Below are positions 9,166 to 16,422 of a DNA stretch of 64,000 nt, piece after piece. A program made the position numbers and the translations under genes. The DNA is taken from contig JARFTV010000007.1 of NCBI GenBank assembly GCA_029289325.1, positions 55,390-119,389 of the forward strand, in the 5' to 3' direction. Each line of letters begins with the position of its first letter. The first letter of the stretch is position 1. Below the pieces are notes generated by a model, which saw only the letters and a list, made by a program, of their open reading frames with translations, made no database searches and was not told the origin of the DNA. This DNA is from Alphaproteobacteria bacterium. Lineage in GTDB: Bacteria > Pseudomonadota > Alphaproteobacteria > Rhodobacterales > Rhodobacteraceae.

Positions 9166-9969
9166 ATGGCCCACGCAAAGAACCACGATTACCACGTCCT
9201 TCCGCCGTCGATCTGGCCGCTCATCGGCTCGGTTTCGGCCTTCGTGATGCTGTTCGGCTCGGTGCTGTGGATGCACGGCTCGGCGCCCTGGCTTTTCCTC
9301 ATCGGTCTTGCGGGCGTGCTTTATGTGATGTTCGCCTGGTGGTCGGACGTCGTGCGCGAAGGCCAGACCGGCGACCATACCCCGGTCGTACGGATCGGGC
9401 TGCGCTATGGGTTCATCCTGTTCATCATGTCCGAAGTGATGTTCTTCGCGGCCTGGTTCTGGACCTTCTTCAAGCACCGCATGTATCCGATGGGGCCGCA
9501 GTCGCCCGCCGTCGACGGTGTCTGGCCGCCGGAAGGGATCGAGACCTTCGACCCCTGGCATCTGCCCTTCATCAACACGCTGATCCTGCTTCTGTCGGGC
9601 TGTGCGGCGACTTGGGCGCACCATGCGCTGGTGCATGAGAACAACCGCAAGGATCTGGTGAACGGGCTGATCCTGGCCATCGGGCTGGGCGTGATCTTCA
9701 CCTTCATGCAGGCCTATGAATACAGCCACGCCGCCTTCGGCTTTGCCGGCAACATCTATGGCGCGTCCTTCTTCATGGCGACGGGCTTCCACGGCTTCCA
9801 CGTCATCATCGGGACGATCTTCCTGACCGTCTGCCTGATCCGCGCGCTGAAGGGCCATTTCACCCCCGAGAAGCATGTCGGCTTTGAAGCCGCCGCCTGG
9901 TACTGGCACTTCGTCGACGTGGTCTGGCTGTTCCTGTTCGCGGCGATCTACGTCTGGGGTCAGGGCTGA
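9166..9969 (+). CDS. ctaE: Cytochrome c oxidase subunit III
   Basis: A 267-residue, seven-helix subunit III of the aa3-type oxidase. The start [10 protein letters not shown], the segment [14 protein letters not shown], and H-G-F-H-V-I-I-G-T near the end are hallmarks of the family, as is the C-terminal [12 protein letters not shown]. It supports proton uptake and stability of subunit I. It is the last oxidase subunit gene of the operon; a strong terminator-like hairpin follows at 9992, before surf1. Confidence 0.97.
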   Translation: MAHAKNHDYHVLPPSIWPLIGSVSAFVMLFGSVLWMHGSAPWLFLIGLAGVLYVMFAWWSDVVREGQTGDHTPVVRIGLRYGFILFIMSEVMFFAAWFWTFFKHRMYPMGPQSPAVDGVWPPEGIETFDPWHLPFINTLILLLSGCAATWAHHALVHENNRKDLVNGLILAIGLGVIFTFMQAYEYSHAAFGFAGNIYGASFFMATGFHGFHVIIGTIFLTVCLIRALKGHFTPEKHVGFEAAAWYWHFVDVVWLFLFAAIYVWGQG

Positions 9970-9991
9970 TCCCTTCCCAGTGACACGACCC

Positions 9992-10017
9992 AAGCGCGGG
10001 CCTTCGGGCCTGCGCTT
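9992..10017 (+). terminator. Hairpin after ctaE
   Basis: An 11-base stem AAGCGCGGGCC / GGCCTGCGCTT with one mismatch and a TTCG tetraloop, followed by TCATTTC. It lies 22 bases after the ctaE stop and ends about 18 bases before surf1, so it could attenuate rather than fully separate the two. Confidence 0.7.
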
Positions 10018-10035
10018 TCATTTCAGGGGTATGCG

Positions 10036-10704
10036 ATGCGCCGTTACGTCTTTCCGCTTGTCTTGGGGATCGTCGGGGTGGCGATCCTGATGAACCTCGG
10101 TTTCTGGCAGCTGCGCCGGATGGAGGAGAAGCGGGTCTATCTGGACGAGATCGAGGCGCGGATCGGGAATGCGCCGATCCCCTTGCCCGCCGAGCCGGAA
10201 GAGGGACCGCACAAGTTCCAGGCGGTCTGGGCCGAGGGACGGTTCACCGGCGAATATCTCGAGGTGCTGGCAGGCCAGCGCGGAGCGGGTCCGGGGGTTC
10301 TGGTGATCGAGGCGCTTGCGCTGCCGGACGGGCGGCGGATCATGGTGCAGCGCGGCTTCCTGCCCGAGGAGGCGCGGACCCTGCCGCGCGCGGCGCAGGA
10401 GGCGCGGGTCGAGGGGAATCTGCACTGGCCGCAGGATTCCAGCAGCTCCACCCCGCCGCCGGATGCGAAGACCGGGCTCTGGTTCGCGCGGGATGTTGCG
10501 GGGATGGCCGCGAAGCTGAACACGGAACCGACATTGATTGTCGCGCGTGAACCAACCGGTGACGGGATCGCGCCGCTGCCGGTCGATACTTCGGGTATAC
10601 CCAACGATCATTGGGGCTATGCGATCCAGTGGTTCCTGTTGGCGGCGACCTGGGCGGGGATGACTCTGTTCCTGCTCTGGCGTATCAGGGCGCGGAAGGT
10701 GTGA
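10036..10704 (+). CDS. SURF1-family oxidase assembly protein
   Basis: A 222-residue protein with the SURF1 layout: an N-terminal helix (~7-26), a periplasmic loop, and a C-terminal helix (~198-216). It shows the family motifs G-F-W-Q-L-R-R near residue 20 and N-D-H-W-G-Y-A-I-Q-W-F near the end. SURF1 proteins assist heme A insertion into oxidase subunit I. It begins shortly after the ctaE terminator hairpin, and its stop lies 11 bases before the chosen thrC start. Confidence 0.93.
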   Translation: MRRYVFPLVLGIVGVAILMNLGFWQLRRMEEKRVYLDEIEARIGNAPIPLPAEPEEGPHKFQAVWAEGRFTGEYLEVLAGQRGAGPGVLVIEALALPDGRRIMVQRGFLPEEARTLPRAAQEARVEGNLHWPQDSSSSTPPPDAKTGLWFARDVAGMAAKLNTEPTLIVAREPTGDGIAPLPVDTSGIPNDHWGYAIQWFLLAATWAGMTLFLLWRIRARKV

Positions 10705-10715
10705 AGGCGATGGCG

Positions 10716-12104
10716 ATGCAGTATATCTCGACCCGTGGGGCGGCCCCGGTCCTTGGCTTCGGCGAGGCGATGATGACGGGCCTTGCCCGCGACGGCGGGC
10801 TTTATGTGCCGGAAACCATCCCGGTGCTTTCGAAGGCCGAGATCGCGGCGCTGGCGGGGGCGCCCTATGAGGAGGTAGCGTTCAAGGTGATGCGGCCCTA
10901 TCTGGGCGGCTTCTTCACCGATGACGAGTTTCGCGGCCTGATCGCCAAGGCCTATGAGGGCTTCCACCACGCCGCCCGCGCGCCGATGGTGCAGCTGGGG
11001 TCGAACCATTTCCTGCTGGAGCTGTTCCACGGGCCGACGCTGGCCTTCAAGGACTTTGCCATGCAGCTGATCGGGCAGATGATGCAGGCGGCGCTGGCCA
11101 AGACCGGAGAGCGGATCACCATCGTCGGCGCGACCTCGGGCGATACCGGGTCGGCGGCGATGGAGGCGTTCCGGGGGCTGGCCAATGTCGACGTGTTCAT
11201 CCTGTTCCCGCATGGCCGGGTCAGCGACGTGCAGCGGCGGCAGATGACGACGCCCTCCGAGGCGAACTGCCACGCGCTGGCGATCGACGGCGATTTCGAC
11301 GAGGCGCAGGCCCGCGTGAAGGACATGTTCAACGACTTTGCCTTCCGCGACGGGGTGCGGCTGGCGGGGGTGAACAGCATCAACTGGGCGCGGGTGCTGG
11401 CGCAGGTGGTCTATTACTTCTATGCCGGCACCGCCCTTGGCGCGCCGCACCGCGAGGTGAGCTTCACCGTGCCCACCGGCAATTTCGGCGACATCTTTGC
11501 AGGCTACGTCGCCAGGAAGATGGGGCTGCCGATCGACAAGCTGGTGATCGCGACGAACCAGAACGACATCCTGGACCGGGCGCTGAAGTCGGGGGAATAC
11601 CGGACCAACGGTGTGAAGCCCTCGATCAGCCCGTCGATGGACATTCAGGTCTCGTCGAACTTCGAACGCGCCCTGTTCGATGCCTATGGCCGCGACGGGG
11701 CGGCGGTGGCGGCGCTGATGGGCGAGATGAAGGCGGGCGGGTTCCGGATCAGCCAGGGCGCGATCGAGACCCTGCGCGCGACTTTCGCCTCGGGCCGCTG
11801 CGACGAGGATGAGACGCTGGCGGTGATCGCCCGGCATTACCGGACCACCGGAGAGCTTCTGTGCCCGCATTCCGCGGTGGGCGTGAAGGTGGCCGAGGAG
11901 CATCTGGGGGCCGCGCCGATGATCACGCTGGCCACCGCGCATCCGGCGAAGTTCCCCGATGCGGTGGAACGCGCGACCGGCGTCCGGCCGGGCCTGCCGC
12001 CGCATATGGCTGATCTCTTTGACCGGCCCGAGCGGATGACGCGGGTACCGAACGATCTTGCCGCGCTGCAGGACCTGGTCCGCGAAAGGATCGCTCGGCG
12101 ATGA
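10716..12104 (+). CDS. thrC: Threonine synthase
   Basis: A 462-residue PLP enzyme converting O-phospho-L-homoserine to threonine. It belongs to the longer ThrC class seen in E. coli and yeast. The PLP lysine lies in F-H-G-P-T-L-A-F-K-D-F, and the phosphate-binding loop and S/T motif are in A-T-S-G-D-T-G-S-A. The C-terminal T-A-H-P-A-K-F is also family-typical. The start at 10716 (M-Q-Y-I-S-T-R-G) has GAAGG 8 bases upstream and matches related proteins; alternatives are GTG 10701 and ATG 10710. It follows surf1 closely, and the same order is seen in other Rhodobacteraceae. Confidence 0.95.
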   Translation: MQYISTRGAAPVLGFGEAMMTGLARDGGLYVPETIPVLSKAEIAALAGAPYEEVAFKVMRPYLGGFFTDDEFRGLIAKAYEGFHHAARAPMVQLGSNHFLLELFHGPTLAFKDFAMQLIGQMMQAALAKTGERITIVGATSGDTGSAAMEAFRGLANVDVFILFPHGRVSDVQRRQMTTPSEANCHALAIDGDFDEAQARVKDMFNDFAFRDGVRLAGVNSINWARVLAQVVYYFYAGTALGAPHREVSFTVPTGNFGDIFAGYVARKMGLPIDKLVIATNQNDILDRALKSGEYRTNGVKPSISPSMDIQVSSNFERALFDAYGRDGAAVAALMGEMKAGGFRISQGAIETLRATFASGRCDEDETLAVIARHYRTTGELLCPHSAVGVKVAEEHLGAAPMITLATAHPAKFPDAVERATGVRPGLPPHMADLFDRPERMTRVPNDLAALQDLVRERIARR

Positions 12105-12240
12105 CTTTGTCTCTCCTCGCTGCGGGTCCGCCTTCCGACGAGAAGACGAAGTCGCACGAGGAGGGGTCCGTTGCGCCCCTTTTCCAACCCGCGCCGGGGC
12201 TGTATCACCGGGCAAACCGATCGAACCTCTGGACCGCATC

Positions 12241-13500
12241 GTGACCCAGCTCCTGCACACCCTGCCGAACGGCTTTCGCATTGTCACCGAGGCGATGCCG
12301 GGGCTCCAATCCGCCTCGGTCGGCCTTTGGGTCGAGGCCGGGGGGCGGCACGAGACGGCCGAACAGAACGGCATCGCGCATTTCCTGGAACATATGGCCT
12401 TCAAGGGCACCCGGCGGCGGTCGGCGCTGCGGATCGCCGAGGAGATCGAGGATGTGGGCGGCTACATCAACGCCTATACCAGCCGCGAGATGACGGCCTA
12501 TTACGCCCGGGTCCTGTCGGGCGACGTGCTGATGGCGCTGGACGTGATCGCGGACATCGTGCTCAACCCCCTGTTCCGCAAGGCCGATATCGAGACCGAG
12601 CGTCACGTCATCCTGCAGGAGATCGGTCAGGCGCTGGACACGCCGGATGACATCATCTTCGACTGGCTGCATGAGGTGAGCTATCCGGACCAGCCGTTCG
12701 GCCGCACCATCCTTGGGCCGGAGGAACGGGTCTCGGCCTTCCGGAAGGCCGATTTCGAGGGCTTCACCGGCGCGCATTACGGGCCGGACCAGATGATCCT
12801 GTCGGCGGCGGGGGGCGTGGACCATGCGGCCATCGTCGCGGCGGCCGAGCGGATCTTCGGCGGGCTGAAGCCGGTGGGCAAGGCGGGGATGGCCCCGGCG
12901 CGCTTCGTCGGCGGGGAGCGGCGCGAGGTCAAGGACCTGGAGCAGGTGCATTTCGCGCTGTCCTTCGAAGGACCGGGCTACCGCGACGACAAGGTCTATA
13001 CCGCGCAGGTCTATTCGATGGCGATGGGGGGCGGCATGTCCTCGCGCCTGTTCCAGAAGATCCGCGAGGACCGGGGCCTGTGCTATTCGATCTATGCGCA
13101 GTCGGCGGCTTATGAGGATACCGGACAGATCACGATCTATGCCGGAACCTCGGAGGCCGAGATCGGCGAGCTTACCCAGCTGACCGTTGAGGAGCTGAAG
13201 CGCGCGGCGGATGACATGGGAGAGGCCGAGGTGGCGCGGGCCCGTGCCCAGCTGCGGGCGGGGCTGTTGATGGGGCTGGAAAGCCCGTCCTCGCGCGCGG
13301 AACGCAATGCGCGGCTTCTGTCGATCTGGGGCCGGGTGCCGGACGTGTCCGAGGCGGTGGCGAGGATCGATGCCGTCGATACCGCGGCAGTGCGGCGCCA
13401 TGCGGCCGAGATCACCGCAGCCCGGGCGGCACTGGCGATCTATGGCCCGGTCGCGGCCGCGCCCGGCATCGACGAGGTCCGCAAGGGGCTTGCCGCCTGA
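12241..13500 (+). CDS. M16 family zinc peptidase (mitochondrial processing peptidase-like)
   Basis: A 419-residue peptidase of the pitrilysin family with the inverted zinc motif H47-F-L-E-H51. Downstream Glu residues in the E-T-E-R-H-V-I-L-Q-E-I region are likely to supply the third ligand. The two homologous M16 domains span ~10-190 and ~195-390, and R-E-D-R-G-L-C-Y-S-I is the usual C-domain motif. The GTG start at 12241 (T-Q-L-L-H-T-L-P-N-G) was chosen because homologues begin there; the upstream in-frame extension reads through a repeat-like stretch. It overlaps the following GNAT gene by one base. Such enzymes are cytoplasmic or periplasmic processing peptidases of unknown substrate. Confidence 0.92.
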   Translation: MTQLLHTLPNGFRIVTEAMPGLQSASVGLWVEAGGRHETAEQNGIAHFLEHMAFKGTRRRSALRIAEEIEDVGGYINAYTSREMTAYYARVLSGDVLMALDVIADIVLNPLFRKADIETERHVILQEIGQALDTPDDIIFDWLHEVSYPDQPFGRTILGPEERVSAFRKADFEGFTGAHYGPDQMILSAAGGVDHAAIVAAAERIFGGLKPVGKAGMAPARFVGGERREVKDLEQVHFALSFEGPGYRDDKVYTAQVYSMAMGGGMSSRLFQKIREDRGLCYSIYAQSAAYEDTGQITIYAGTSEAEIGELTQLTVEELKRAADDMGEAEVARARAQLRAGLLMGLESPSSRAERNARLLSIWGRVPDVSEAVARIDAVDTAAVRRHAAEITAARAALAIYGPVAAAPGIDEVRKGLAA

Positions 13501-14084
13501 TGCTGGGCCTGAAGCGCCGCGTCCGGGTGGAGACGGAGCGCATGACGCTGCGCCTGCCGGAGCATGGTGATTGGCGGCAATGGTCCGACTTGCGCCAGGT
13601 CTCGGCCGAGTTCCTGATCCGCTGGGAGCCGGTGTGGTCGAACGATCACCTGACGCGGCGGGCCTTTACCAACCGGGTCTACTGGGCGCAGCGGGCCGAG
13701 GCGCAGGGGACGGCGCTGCCGATGCTTCTGATCCGGCGCGAGGATCAGCAGCTTCTGGGCGCGCTGACGCTGGACAACATCCGCCGTGGCCCGGCGCAGA
13801 CCGGGACTTTCGGCTACTGGATCGGCGAGCCTTTCGCCCGGCAGGGTTATATGCGCGAGGCGATCATCGGGCTGACCCACCATGCCTTCACCCGGATGGA
13901 CCTGAGCCGGATCGAGGCCGCCTGCCTGCCGGAGAACGTGGCCTCACGCGGGGTGCTGGAGAAATGCGGCTTCAAGTATGAAGGCGTGGCGCAGAGCTAT
14001 CTGCAGATCAACGGACGGTGGCGGAACCACGTGCTTTACGCCAACCTGCGCGGGGATCGGCGCGGACGGACGGATGTGGGCTGA
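13500..14084 (+). CDS. GNAT acetyltransferase, RimJ/RimL type
   Basis: A 194-residue Gcn5-related N-acetyltransferase resembling ribosomal-protein-alanine N-acetyltransferases. The acetyl-CoA binding region is near R-Q-G-Y-M-R-E-A-I. The E-A-A-C-L-P-E-N-V-A-S-R-G-V-L-E-K-C-G-F-K block is typical of RimJ/RimL. The start codon overlaps the stop of the M16 peptidase gene (TGATG), so translation is likely coupled. The target protein is unknown. Confidence 0.9.
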   Translation: MLGLKRRVRVETERMTLRLPEHGDWRQWSDLRQVSAEFLIRWEPVWSNDHLTRRAFTNRVYWAQRAEAQGTALPMLLIRREDQQLLGALTLDNIRRGPAQTGTFGYWIGEPFARQGYMREAIIGLTHHAFTRMDLSRIEAACLPENVASRGVLEKCGFKYEGVAQSYLQINGRWRNHVLYANLRGDRRGRTDVG

Positions 14085-14113
14085 GGGCTCCGGACCATCC
14101 CCCCGACACTGAG

Positions 14114-14140
14114 AAGGGGCGACCTTTCGGCCGCCCCTTT
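14114..14140. terminator. Bidirectional terminator between GNAT gene and secreted-protein gene
   Basis: Arms AAGGGGCG and CGCCCCTT enclose a short loop, with a T-run (TTTTGAG) on the plus side and an A/C-rich flank on the other. It lies between two convergent genes and can serve both. Confidence 0.75.
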
Positions 14141-14163
14141 TGAGTCTTACCCGATATACGCAA

Positions 14164-14589
14164 TCACTCCGAGCGGTTGCCGGGGCCAGTGACGCTGATA
14201 TCGGTTTCGGCTTTGACCGTCGTATTTTCGTTACTGGTCGTGCAGTTGCTGCAGGAGTAGTTCTGGTTCTGAATTTCGCCCCTAGGGCCAGTGACATCTG
14301 CCGTGGTCGTTGTTGTCGTCGTTACGGTGGTGGTTTCAGTCCTGACGCCACGGCTGTCGGCCGCCTTTTCGTTCGGCGGGGCCTTCATGCTCATCCCCAT
14401 GAACTGTTCAACGGTCGTCTCCATGTCGACGTCGTAGTAAACCACCACTCCTTCGGCGGTGATGAAGCCGTTGTTTTGACCTTGACCCTGACCTTGACCC
14501 TGACCTTGGCCCTGACCTTGGCCCTGGGCCCAGGCAGAACCCGCGCTGATGGCGATGATGGCCGATGCTGCAAGCAAATATTTTGTCAT
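14164..14589 (-). CDS. Secreted low-complexity protein with Gly-Gln repeat and Thr tract
   Basis: A 141-residue protein with a clear signal peptide (M-T-K-Y-L-L-A-A-S-A-I-I-A-I-S-A-G-S-A-W-A). About nine Gly-Gln dipeptides follow, then a ~45-residue region with M-G-M-S-M-K-A-P-P, a Thr-rich tract with seven consecutive Thr, and a C-terminal C-S-N-C motif. I do not recognise the family. ATG 14589 is preferred over ATG 14595 because GGGAA sits 7 bases upstream of the former but only 3 upstream of the latter. The gene is convergent with the GNAT gene and divergent from the LuxR-type regulator across an AT-rich gap. A surface or periplasmic role is inferred from the signal peptide. Confidence 0.72.
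   Translation of the reverse strand: MTKYLLAASAIIAISAGSAWAQGQGQGQGQGQGQGQGQNNGFITAEGVVVYYDVDMETTVEQFMGMSMKAPPNEKAADSRGVRTETTTVTTTTTTTADVTGPRGEIQNQNYSCSNCTTSNENTTVKAETDISVTGPGNRSE
14476..14530. repeat. Hexanucleotide tandem repeat encoding Gly-Gln
   Basis: Alternating CTTGAC/CCTGAC (later CTTGGC) hexamers run about nine units on the plus strand; read on the minus strand they encode (Gly-Gln)n just after the signal peptide. The unit length keeps the frame, so copy-number change would lengthen or shorten the protein without a frameshift. Confidence 0.85.
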
Positions 14590-14851
14590 ATCCATATTCC
14601 CACACTCAGGAGCGATGGAGCGCCGATCGCCCCGCAACACTCACTAAAGATAGCTTAGGGCAGACTTGGGATACGCCGAAAGCTGGCCAAAAGTTATATT
14701 ATGGCCATAAAGTGGACATAGAGTGACAATTTGGGCCTTAATGTTGCCTCAACTATTCAAGTGGGGCCCCGTGCGTGAGGTGCCCGCATCGCTGGATATG
14801 ATGGGTTTAAAGTATTGATTCGGCGTGATTAACCTTGGCATACTGCGGGCC
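14590..14851. promoter_or_regulatory. AT-rich divergent intergenic region
   Basis: This 262-base gap separates the secreted-protein gene (leftward) from the LuxR-type regulator (rightward). It is visibly richer in A+T than its surroundings, especially 14640-14760 and 14800-14830. It holds a spaced inverted repeat of the palindromic hexamer TGGCCA at 14684-14689 and 14702-14707, flanking AT-rich bases, which could be an operator. Promoters for both genes presumably lie here, but I cannot fix -35/-10 boxes with confidence. Confidence 0.5.
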
Positions 14852-15484
14852 ATGTCAGTTACACGCGCTTCCCTTGTACTCGTTGATCATCGTCCTGTCA
14901 TGCTGTGCGGCCTGCGCGGCATCATTGGCGAGCGTCCAGAATTTGCCACAATTGCCGAGCGCAGCTGCGTGGAAAGCGCGCTTGCGGCCTTTGGCGAATT
15001 GACGCCCGACATCGCCGTAATCGTCCATTCCCCGCCCCGGCTGGATGGCCTTGTGCTCCTGCGCCATCTGCGCGAGGCCGGGGTCCGGTCGCGGGTCCTG
15101 CTTGTCGTGCCCGAAGTCACCTGGCAGGTCCTGACAGCCGCGCTTGAGCTTGGGGTGGGCGGGCTTCTCGCGGAAGGGGCCGATCCGGCAGAGGTGCTGG
15201 CCTGTCTGGTCGCGCTTGCGTCGGGCCAGACCTGCTTGCCGCAAGACTGGATCGTGGAACCCGAGCCGCAGCCCGAACCCCTGTCTCCGCGGCAAAGGGA
15301 GATAGCTCTCATGGTCGCGAGGGGGATGACGAACAAGGAGATCGCCGCGGCGCTGGATCTGGCCGAGGGAACGGTCAAGCTGCATCTTCACCGCATCTTC
15401 CGCAGACTGCGGATCGGGAACCGCGCGGCGCTGGCGGTGGCGGTCTCGGGCCTGTCGCAGACGGACGCACCCGGCCCGTCCTGA
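14852..15484 (+). CDS. LuxR/NarL-type regulator with degenerate receiver domain
   Basis: A 210-residue protein. Residues ~1-125 have the fold pattern of a response-regulator receiver. The position aligned with the phosphoacceptor Asp is Val58 (in A-V-I-V-H-S-P-P-R-L-D-G), and the acidic pair is reduced to D12-H13. Residues ~145-200 are a GerE/LuxR helix-turn-helix (S-P-R-Q-R-E-I-A-L-M-V-A-R-G-M-T-N-K-E-I-A). A phosphorylation-independent regulator is therefore likely. ATG 14852 is preferred over GTG 14825. No sensor kinase is adjacent. It is divergent from the GQ-repeat secreted protein, which may be its target; that is inference from position. Confidence 0.87.
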   Translation: MSVTRASLVLVDHRPVMLCGLRGIIGERPEFATIAERSCVESALAAFGELTPDIAVIVHSPPRLDGLVLLRHLREAGVRSRVLLVVPEVTWQVLTAALELGVGGLLAEGADPAEVLACLVALASGQTCLPQDWIVEPEPQPEPLSPRQREIALMVARGMTNKEIAAALDLAEGTVKLHLHRIFRRLRIGNRAALAVAVSGLSQTDAPGPS

Positions 15485-15567
15485 CCTCCGCTCTCGCATC
15501 CGTGATCATGTTTCGGGGTGACGCGGGGGCGATCCGGTTTACCCTTGCCGGAACCTGGAGGTGACCG

Positions 15568-16374
15568 ATGCGCCTGCTTCCCGCGCTTGCCCTGATCGCC
15601 AGTCCCGCCATCGCGCAGGAGCGTCTCCCCTCGCATTGCATCGCGCTGGCCGAGGGTGAGCCCCGGCTGGTGCCGGTGGCGCTGGAGGAGGGGCTGGAGC
15701 CGGACAGCGTCCTGATCCGCTATATTGACCATGGGAGTTTCGCCATCGTCACGCCGGACGGGACGGTCGCCGTGACGGATTACACGGGCTATCTTGGGAC
15801 GGGCGATGTGGTGCCGGATGTGGTCACCATGAACAACGCCCACACCACCCATTGGACCGCCGCCCCCGACCGCCGCATTCCGCATGTGCTGGAGGGTTGG
15901 CCCACGGGCGCCGTGGCGGCGGATCACCGGCTGGATCTGGGGTCGATGCTGGTGCGCAACGTGCCCACTGATACCCGTGGCCCCTTTGGCGAGGGGGCGC
16001 GGCGCGATGGCAATTCGATCTTCATCTTCGAGGCCGGGGGGCTTTGCATCGGCCATCTGGGGCATCTCCACCAGATCCCCTCGCCCGAGCAATATGCGGC
16101 GATCGGTCGGCTGGATGTGGTGATGGTGCCGGTGGACGGCGGCTATACGCTGCGGCTGGAGGATATGGCCGGGGTGGTGCGGCGGCTGCGGTCCAGCGTG
16201 GTGATCCCTATGCACTGGTTCAGCCAGGGTTCGCTCCAGTCCTTCCTGGCCGAGATGTCCGCCGAATTTGCTGTGGTCGAGACCGGGGGCGCGCAGATCG
16301 CATTGTCGCGGCGCGACCTGCCGTCGCAGCCGACGATCCTGGTGCTGGAGCCCGCCTATATCGACGCGCCCTAG
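15568..16374 (+). CDS. Exported metallo-beta-lactamase-fold protein (UlaG-like)
   Basis: A 268-residue protein with a short signal peptide (M-R-L-L-P-A-L-A-L-I-A-S-P-A-I-A-Q), placing it in the periplasm. The Lactamase_B_3/UlaG-like pattern is seen in I-R-Y-I-D-H-G-S-F, N-N-A-H-T-T-H-W, C-I-G-H-L-G-H-L-H, M-V-P-V-D-G-G-Y-T and V-I-P-M-H-W. The classical H-x-H-x-D-H motif is not intact (N-A-H-T-T-H-W stands in its place), so metal content and activity are uncertain. A good ribosome site (GGAGG) precedes the ATG. It is followed 48 bases later by a FAD oxidase on the same strand. Confidence 0.82.
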   Translation: MRLLPALALIASPAIAQERLPSHCIALAEGEPRLVPVALEEGLEPDSVLIRYIDHGSFAIVTPDGTVAVTDYTGYLGTGDVVPDVVTMNNAHTTHWTAAPDRRIPHVLEGWPTGAVAADHRLDLGSMLVRNVPTDTRGPFGEGARRDGNSIFIFEAGGLCIGHLGHLHQIPSPEQYAAIGRLDVVMVPVDGGYTLRLEDMAGVVRRLRSSVVIPMHWFSQGSLQSFLAEMSAEFAVVETGGAQIALSRRDLPSQPTILVLEPAYIDAP

Positions 16375-16422
16375 CGCGGGGCGGCGGGCTTCGCTACCAA
16401 CGGGGGCGAAGGAGCCCTTGCG

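Noticed and set aside
14476..14530. CRISPR-like or microsatellite non-coding repeat
   Set aside because: Units are 6 bases without spacers and stay in frame with a signal-peptide ORF, so this is a coding repeat.
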